Shown here piece after piece: positions 59,476-64,000 of a stretch of 64,000 bases of DNA. The stretch's first letter is position 1, and every line of letters starts with the position of its first letter. The notes beneath the pieces are model-generated. The model saw only the letters and a list, made by a program, of their open reading frames with translations. It was not told the DNA's origin and made no database searches. Source of the DNA: Chloroflexota bacterium (GTDB lineage Bacteria; Chloroflexota; Dormibacteria; Dormibacterales; Dormibacteraceae); assembly GCA_005880915.1 (NCBI GenBank), contig VBIW01000037.1, positions 106,239 through 170,238 of the forward strand, in the 5' to 3' direction. Made by a program: the position numbers and the translations under genes.

Positions 59476-60047
59476 CACTCGGTCGTCACCACGGAAATTG
59501 TTTTGACGATGATGTTGGGTGCAAAACTCGAGACAAAGGGCAGCAGTGGAGTGAAGTGGTACTGAATCTCGACTGCGACATGCTTCACTGAAGGCGATAC
59601 CGCGCGCTGTAGAGATGAGGTGCAGTTGGCGTCGGGCGGATTCGCTGTGGCAACCGCGGGCCAGATGTACGCGTATCCCGCATTCGGTGGTGGTGTGGTT
59701 GGCTGGAGGGCGCCGCTGGGATTGTTGGGGTCGGAATTGCCTGCCAGCGAGTCGGGATCCATCGTCACTGGAAATCCCTGACCTACAAGCTCGACCTCCC
59801 GGATGATCTGACAGTCGCTGAAGAGCGATCCGCTCAACGATGCGGTCCGCGCGCCGTCGCGCGCCGCGGATGAAATCGCGGAGTACGTGTACAGCAGACG
59901 GCTGACGTCGATCGCACTGAACATCACCAGCAGGAAGATCGGCGATACCAACGCAAATTCGACCAGCGCCTGGCTGCGCTGGGCACGCGCATGGGTGCCG
60001 GCGAAACGAAATGCAGACTGGGCGTGGCGAAATGTCAGCCTGATCAA
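59475..60047 (-). CDS. TadE-like minor pseudopilin, first gene of the cluster
   Basis: 190 residues. AQRSQALVEFALVSPIFLLV, then MFSAIDVSRLLYTYSAISSA and ARDGARTASL, gives the SQALVEFA site, helix and ARDGARTAS segment. The outer domain has two Cys (SDCQIIREVE; ANCTSSLQRAV) and ends QYHFTPLLPFVSSFAPNIIV. TTG 60047 has GAGAGGAAGGG immediately upstream. Six genes from here to 52926 overlap or nearly touch, so this promoter region drives the whole cluster. Confidence 0.84.
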   Translation of the reverse strand: MIRLTFRHAQSAFRFAGTHARAQRSQALVEFALVSPIFLLVMFSAIDVSRLLYTYSAISSAARDGARTASLSGSLFSDCQIIREVELVGQGFPVTMDPDSLAGNSDPNNPSGALQPTTPPPNAGYAYIWPAVATANPPDANCTSSLQRAVSPSVKHVAVEIQYHFTPLLPFVSSFAPNIIVKTISVVTTE

Positions 60048-60115
60048 CCCTTCCTCTCAATGGAGTTGCAGCCGCTTGCTGACCGAAACGTTTTCTGCAG
60101 GGCGAAATTGCTCGC

Positions 60116-60225
60116 GCAGGGCACCTAAAACGCACAAAAAATGAACCTTCAGGAGTTGTTAAGCGCGGTGGCCTTAATCACCCAACAATGGTTGAAATCT
60201 GTGCTGGAAATGCAAAGCACCTAAA
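60116..60225. promoter_or_regulatory. Two direct copies of GCARRGCACCTAAA in a divergent promoter region
   Basis: GCAGGGCACCTAAA at 60116-60129 and GCAAAGCACCTAAA at 60212-60225, 96 bases apart, in the 238-bp gap between the TadE/TadG operon (minus) and the GGDEF-HD gene (plus). TTAAG...CTTAA at about 60159-60177 is a weak inverted repeat between them. These could be operator or extracytoplasmic sigma promoter elements; this is inference. Confidence 0.35.
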
Positions 60226-60256
60226 GCCCTCGGTTTTTTGGTTTGGAGGTTCATCA

Positions 60257-60289
60257 TTGAGCCGCCGCAAGCAACGGCACAAGACATGA
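60257..60289 (+). CDS. Possible 10-codon leader peptide coupled to the GGDEF-HD gene
   Basis: GGAGGT (60245-60250) is a strong ribosome site, but the big gene has no start at the right distance. Seven bases later TTG opens LSRRKQRHKT, whose TGA (60287-60289) overlaps the ATG of the main gene (ATGA). The arrangement suggests a short, very basic upstream peptide that couples translation to the main frame. An ATT start in the main frame at 60256 is the alternative. Confidence 0.35.
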   Translation: MSRRKQRHKT

Positions 60290-62451
60290 GCCAAACGTCA
60301 GCGGGCTTACAGAAGCAAACACCACGGTGGCAGGACGTGCGCGCGAAGGCGATCGACGCCACATTCGACGCGGACCGACGTCGCGTCGGCGAGCGGGTGG
60401 CGCTGGTCTTCCGGTGGCTCTTCCTGATCGTCCTCGGCGCGCTGAACAACCTGAACCCCAACGCGACCCCCGACGACAAGGTGATCATCGACGTCGTTCT
60501 GTTCGTCTGGGCCGTGATGAACGTCGTCGTCCAGGTGACGCTCGTCCGCGGTTACCGGCCCGGGAAGCAGTTCAGCCTTAGCACGATGGTGCTCGACATC
60601 CTCTTTGCGTCCACCCTGGTCTATCTTTCGGACGGTTTCAAGAGTCCGTTCTTTCTCGCCCTGTTCCTCGCTGTGATAACCAACGCGGTGCGTTTCGGCG
60701 CGACCGCCAGCTTTCTCTCGGCGCTGCTCGTCTCCTTCCTGTACCTGTTCATCGGTGGCGGCTTCACGCCCGCCAACTTCAACATCAACACCAACGCGAC
60801 CATCGGCACAATGTTCTTGTTCCTAGTCGTCGCCCTGGCCACCGGCTATATGACGAGAGAGCTCGAGCGCGAGCGCCGGGCCGCGGTGGAGCGGGCAGCG
60901 CAGGCAGACTCGCTGCGCGAGCTGAGCATGAACCTGGTCAGCGACACGGACATCAAAGACGTGTTCGACGTGCTCGTCGACCACGCGGTGCAGATGACGA
61001 CCGCACAGCACGGGCGCGTGGTGGTCTCTTCACAAGATGGTTTCTCGGTCGTGGCGGCGGCAAACCGCGACGGAAAAGAGACCGTCCCAGAGTCTGAAAC
61101 GCTGGACGAGCACCAGCTACACCAGGCGGCCGGCACAGGCGAGGCCGTGTTCGCGGCTGACCGGAAACAGCTGGTGGTACCCATCGCATCGGGAGATGGA
61201 GCGACTGTGCTTGTCGTGCTGACCCAGGACAAGGCGCTTTTCACCAACCAGGACCTGTTCGCGGTCGATGCACTGACCGGCAGCTCGGCAGTGCCTGTCG
61301 CGAACGCGCTGCGCTATCTGCGAAGCCGACAGGAAGCGACCACCGACGGTCTCACCGGCCTCGTCAACTCACGCGAGTTTCGGCGGCGGCTCGAAGGTGC
61401 CTTTGCGCGCCCGGACCGCCGCGATTCACCCCTATCTGTGCTTCTGATCGACTTCGACCACTTCAAGTCGGTCAACGACCAGCTCGGCCACCAGCACGGC
61501 GACCTGGTGCTGCAGATGGGGGCGCGCATCGCCCGAACGACCGTCCGAGGCCAGGACCTCGTCGCGCGCTACGGCGGCGACGAGCTTGCAGTAATCGTCG
61601 CCGACGCGAATGGCGCGGCCGCTCAGCGCCTTGCTTACCGCATCGTCGATGCGGTCCACGCCGCCGCGGTGACGACAATCCCTGGCCAGCACCTGACCTT
61701 TAGCATCGGCGTCGCGTCGTACCCGGAGGACGGATTCACGGCCACGGAGCTGGTCGCGGCGGCAGACCAGGCGCTCTATCTCGCCAAGCGCGAGGGCAAA
61801 GACCGTCCGTGCACCTTCCCTCAGCTGGTCACCGAGCTCGAGCTCGCCGACGGCAACCTCGTCTCGATGCTGGCGGAGGCCGGGCCGCAAGTCATGGTCG
61901 CCGCGGCGCATGCGGTCGACCACCGCAACCCTGTGACGCAGGGTCATTCGAGTCGCGTGGTCGCGATCGCGGATGCGATCGGCCGCCGCGCCGGCATCTC
62001 ATCAGGCGACATGGAAAGCCTTCGCGCTGCCGCGTTTCTGCACGACGTCGGCCACATGACGCTTCTGTCTGGTGGAGACGGATTCGAGGCTCCGGGGCAT
62101 TGCGAAGAGGGCGAGAAGATCGTCGCAGGCGCGAACTTCTCACCCGAGGTCGTGGCCGCCGTGCGCCATCACCACGATCGGTGGGACGGCTCGACCGAAC
62201 CAGCCCCCTTGATGGCTCGCATCCTTGCGGTCGCCGAGCGTTTCGAGGCGATGACGGCAGGTCGCGGCTGCGCCAGGCTCGCTTCTCCGGAAGCGCTCGA
62301 GGAGGTGAAGAAGGGAGCTGGTACGGAATTCGACCCTGCCGTCGTCGATGCTCTAGGCCATGCCGTCCAGGATCGGGGCCTCGAGCTGAACCTGCCCGAC
62401 ATTTCGCTGCCCGCGATCGTGCCTGCGCCCGAGCCGGTCGCGGCCTCGTAG
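60286..62451 (+). CDS. Membrane GGDEF diguanylate cyclase with HD-GYP-like domain
   Basis: 721 residues. About six hydrophobic helices (about 40-210) form the sensor: VFRWLFLIVLGALNNLNP, FVWAVMNVVVQVTLV and IGTMFLFLVVALATGYM. A GAF-like segment spans about 215-350. The GGDEF domain has DGLTGLVNSREFRRR and RYGGDELAVIV, with RGQD five residues before GGDEL (inhibitory site). The last about 200 residues are HD-type: QGHSSRVVAIADAIGRRAG, AAFLHDVGHMTLL and VRHHHDRWDGSTEPAP. The GYP triad after HHHDRWDG is missing, so c-di-GMP hydrolysis is doubtful. It is divergent from the TadE/TadG cluster, and c-di-GMP may control that cluster. Confidence 0.88.
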   Translation: MSQTSAGLQKQTPRWQDVRAKAIDATFDADRRRVGERVALVFRWLFLIVLGALNNLNPNATPDDKVIIDVVLFVWAVMNVVVQVTLVRGYRPGKQFSLSTMVLDILFASTLVYLSDGFKSPFFLALFLAVITNAVRFGATASFLSALLVSFLYLFIGGGFTPANFNINTNATIGTMFLFLVVALATGYMTRELERERRAAVERAAQADSLRELSMNLVSDTDIKDVFDVLVDHAVQMTTAQHGRVVVSSQDGFSVVAAANRDGKETVPESETLDEHQLHQAAGTGEAVFAADRKQLVVPIASGDGATVLVVLTQDKALFTNQDLFAVDALTGSSAVPVANALRYLRSRQEATTDGLTGLVNSREFRRRLEGAFARPDRRDSPLSVLLIDFDHFKSVNDQLGHQHGDLVLQMGARIARTTVRGQDLVARYGGDELAVIVADANGAAAQRLAYRIVDAVHAAAVTTIPGQHLTFSIGVASYPEDGFTATELVAAADQALYLAKREGKDRPCTFPQLVTELELADGNLVSMLAEAGPQVMVAAAHAVDHRNPVTQGHSSRVVAIADAIGRRAGISSGDMESLRAAAFLHDVGHMTLLSGGDGFEAPGHCEEGEKIVAGANFSPEVVAAVRHHHDRWDGSTEPAPLMARILAVAERFEAMTAGRGCARLASPEALEEVKKGAGTEFDPAVVDALGHAVQDRGLELNLPDISLPAIVPAPEPVAAS

Positions 62452-63540
62452 CTCGACCTTCTTCCGCAGGCGTTCCCGCCGCAGCTCGAGTTCCTGTGCT
62501 TCATCCGGCATGCGGCGTTGGGCGTCTTCAACCACAGCCAGAGCCCGGTCCGGGTCGCGCCTCCTCCATTCGAGCAGCCGCGCCCGAGCGACGGAGACGC
62601 GCATATCGTTTCGCGCGGTCGACTCGAGCCAGGCGAGGAGGCTGTCCGCGGCGCCGACAGAGCCGCGTCGCACCAGACGCCGCGTGATGAGCAGACCGGC
62701 GGTTGCGGCTGCCTCGCCTTCAGCGAACCCTGTCGCGTTGCGCAGGGCTCGCCATCCGTCGGCGCGTGCGCCACGCCGCCAGCGGTGCTTGCCGAGGGCG
62801 AGCCAATCGTCGGCGTCCATGTCGACGTCGGCGCCCTTGAGCCTGCGTAGAAGCCGCGAGTGCAGATGGACGAGGCTGATCACATCGAGGCGGTTGTGCT
62901 CGAGCGCGGCCTCGAGGTGTCCGCGCGCGCCGGCGCGGAGGTAGTCGAAGTAGGCCTCGGGCACCATGGCGCTCGGCAGCGGATCGTCGCGTTCGTAACC
63001 GAGCACGCGCTCCTCGACCAGGCGCAGGGTGCAGCTCTCGAGGCGATGCCGGTAAAGAGCACGGACCAGGGTCAGCAGGTCGACGTGCGCCGCATGCGTG
63101 AACTCGCCGGGCATGCGCGCCATGACCCAGCGAGTGCGCAGCACCGGTAGGTCGAACGAACCGCCGTTGAACGTTGCGATACCCATGGCCTGCTGAATCT
63201 CGGCGTGCAGCATGTGAAGGAACGCGGACTCCATGCCTGGCTCTGGGAGAAATAGCTGCGCCACGCGCAGGCCACAGTCGATGGGAGTCGCGACCGCGGC
63301 GGCGAAGACATAGGTGCCCGCGCCTCCGCTCAGGCCGGTCGTCTCGGTATCGATGTAGGCGACGCGCCCCGGGTCCGGGTCGAGTGGCGGCAGCGAGAGC
63401 ACATCCTGGCGCATGGCGGCAGAGCCGAACGGCGTCATCACCTCTGCGAAGCCAAAAGGCAGCTCGTAGCTGCGCTGCGGCCGCAGGCGTGGCGGCGCCC
63501 CTAGACGGGTAAGGCGCTCGCTAAGAGAAGCCTGAGACAA
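62353..63540 (-). CDS. mrfB: YprB/MrfB-type RNase H-like exonuclease
   Basis: 395 residues. The DEDD nuclease core starts VAYIDTETTGLSGGAGTYVF (Asp64, Glu66), continues ATFNGGSFDLPVLRTRWVM, then HRLESCTLRLVEERVLGYER and EHNRLDVISLVHLHSRLL. The last about 120 residues are helical with TPR-like repeats. In Bacillus subtilis MrfB works with the helicase MrfA in a UvrA-independent excision pathway for mitomycin C damage. TTG 63540 has AAGGA about four bases upstream and overlaps the end of the mrfA gene by 40 bases, so the pair is coupled. The C-terminus overlaps the convergent GGDEF gene by 99 bases. Confidence 0.85.
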   Translation of the reverse strand: MSQASLSERLTRLGAPPRLRPQRSYELPFGFAEVMTPFGSAAMRQDVLSLPPLDPDPGRVAYIDTETTGLSGGAGTYVFAAAVATPIDCGLRVAQLFLPEPGMESAFLHMLHAEIQQAMGIATFNGGSFDLPVLRTRWVMARMPGEFTHAAHVDLLTLVRALYRHRLESCTLRLVEERVLGYERDDPLPSAMVPEAYFDYLRAGARGHLEAALEHNRLDVISLVHLHSRLLRRLKGADVDMDADDWLALGKHRWRRGARADGWRALRNATGFAEGEAAATAGLLITRRLVRRGSVGAADSLLAWLESTARNDMRVSVARARLLEWRRRDPDRALAVVEDAQRRMPDEAQELELRRERLRKKVELRGRDRLGRRHDRGQRNVGQVQLEAPILDGMA

Positions 63541-64000
63541 GCTTCCTTGGCTCCCTCCACGAGATGAAGCGGCCCGACGCACGACGGACAGCCCGCGGCG
63601 CAGGGACAGTCGCGGACCAGCATGGCCGCGTCGTCGAGCAGATCGCGGTGCAGGTCGTAAAGACGTGATGCGAAACCGACGCCGCCCGGATAAACCTCGA
63701 AGACAGTGACAGTCGGCAGCTGCGTCGTCACGGACCGCACCTCGGCGACGGAACCGAGGTCTCGTGGATCGCACATGAGGCGCAGGCTCGCGACGTGCCG
63801 CAGAGAGTGGGCCATGCCCTGCAGACCCGCTTCGAGCGTTTCCGCGCCGAGCGAGCGCCACAGCGCATCGTCGACAGTGATCCAGTAACCGGTCGTATGC
63901 AGCGTTTGCTCGGGAAGGTGGATGGGCCCTGCGCCGATGTTCTCGTGCGTATGGAACCGAATCTTCTTGAACATCGAAGCGAGACTCGTGATCTTTAGTT
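63501..64000 (-). CDS. mrfA: MrfA/YprA-type DEAD/DEAH helicase, C-terminal fragment (5' end outside window)
   Basis: Only the last about 166 residues are present; the frame is open to the right edge. FKKIRFHTHENIGAGPIHLP, then EQTLHTTGYWIT and VFEVYPGGVGFASRLYDLHR, leads to the four-Cys zinc site CPCAAGCPSCVG of the DUF1998/MZB domain that ends this helicase family. The helicase motifs lie beyond the window. Its pairing with the exonuclease gene downstream, overlapping by 40 bases, is the known mrfAB arrangement and raises confidence for both. Confidence 0.85.
   Translation of the reverse strand, partial: LKITSLASMFKKIRFHTHENIGAGPIHLPEQTLHTTGYWITVDDALWRSLGAETLEAGLQGMAHSLRHVASLRLMCDPRDLGSVAEVRSVTTQLPTVTVFEVYPGGVGFASRLYDLHRDLLDDAAMLVRDCPCAAGCPSCVGPLHLVEGAKEACLRLLLASALPV

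Noticed and set aside
59476-60135. N-terminal extension of the upper TadG-like protein
   Set aside because: It would cover the whole TadE-like gene in another frame; TGATG overlap gives the natural start.
60048-60256. c-di-GMP (GEMM) riboswitch before the GGDEF-HD gene
   Set aside because: The conserved GEMM core sequence and paired helices are not present.
1-64000. tRNA or rRNA genes and mobile elements
   Set aside because: No cloverleaf with T-loop signature, no rRNA sequence, and no transposase or integrase motif was found by eye; a tRNAscan or covariance search would settle it.

Overview
The window is GC-rich, gene-dense bacterial chromosome. There are many GTG and TTG starts, and neighbouring genes often overlap by ATGA, GTGA or TGATG. 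No rRNA, tRNA, CRISPR array, integrase, transposase or phage gene was seen. The cell-envelope equipment (two class A penicillin-binding proteins, a FadD15-type acyl-CoA synthetase, Tad pilus TadE/TadG proteins, an Rv2525c-like secreted domain) suggests a soil-type member of the Terrabacteria, either Actinobacteria or Chloroflexota. Candidatus Dormibacterota is my best guess, but no marker gene in the window proves it.

Layout. 1-2090 (minus) is the N-terminal part of a secreted protein made almost entirely of about 34 tandem copies of a 17-residue Gly/Ser/Thr/Asn unit; the gene runs off the left edge. 2.2-8.0 kb (plus) holds an APH-fold kinase, a secreted CAP-domain protein, and a bifunctional penicillin-binding protein whose stop overlaps the start of trehalose-6-phosphate synthase. 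8.1-12.6 kb (minus) holds a YggT-like membrane protein, a secreted Rv2525c-like protein, a winged-helix protein and a small membrane protein. 12.7-15.7 kb (plus) holds a membrane protein overlapping a second class A PBP. 16-21.7 kb is a signalling block: ECF sigma factor, GGDEF protein, histidine kinase with response regulator, and two small proteins ended by a clear terminator. 21.8-24.2 kb (plus) holds a branched-chain aminotransferase and a FAD-dependent ferredoxin reductase.

24.2-32.3 kb (minus) is a tight seven-gene unit: nucleotidyltransferase, a giant GT2/GT-C/exodomain fusion, a B12-binding radical SAM enzyme, a beta-propeller lipoprotein, a DoxX protein, a lipoprotein and a small helical protein. 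It is the best candidate for an undescribed surface-polymer or lipid-modifying system. 32.4-37.3 kb holds P5C dehydrogenase, enoyl-CoA hydratase, a GT87 mannosyltransferase-like protein, a GNAT enzyme and a LysE exporter. 37.3-45.6 kb (minus) runs from fumarase through a K+ channel, a CDF transporter, a GNAT protein, an S53 serine-carboxyl peptidase and a PrsW-like protein whose active site seems lost, to a zinc-ribbon membrane protein. 45.7-52.9 kb holds Ppx/GppA, a second CDF transporter, a phosphorylase-like protein, FadD15-type acyl-CoA synthetase and GreA. 52.9-60.0 kb (minus) is a six-gene TadE/TadG cluster with no pilus motor genes. 60.3-62.5 kb is a membrane GGDEF-HD protein, and 62.4-64 kb holds mrfB and the 3' end of mrfA (helicase/exonuclease DNA repair).

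A short dispersed palindrome with core CCTCCCCATAAATGG occurs between convergent genes at 18.4 and 24.2 kb and, unusually, inside the glycosyltransferase fusion gene at 31.3 kb. A different palindrome lies between convergent genes at 8.1 kb. All functional assignments come from motifs read by eye; no database search was possible.
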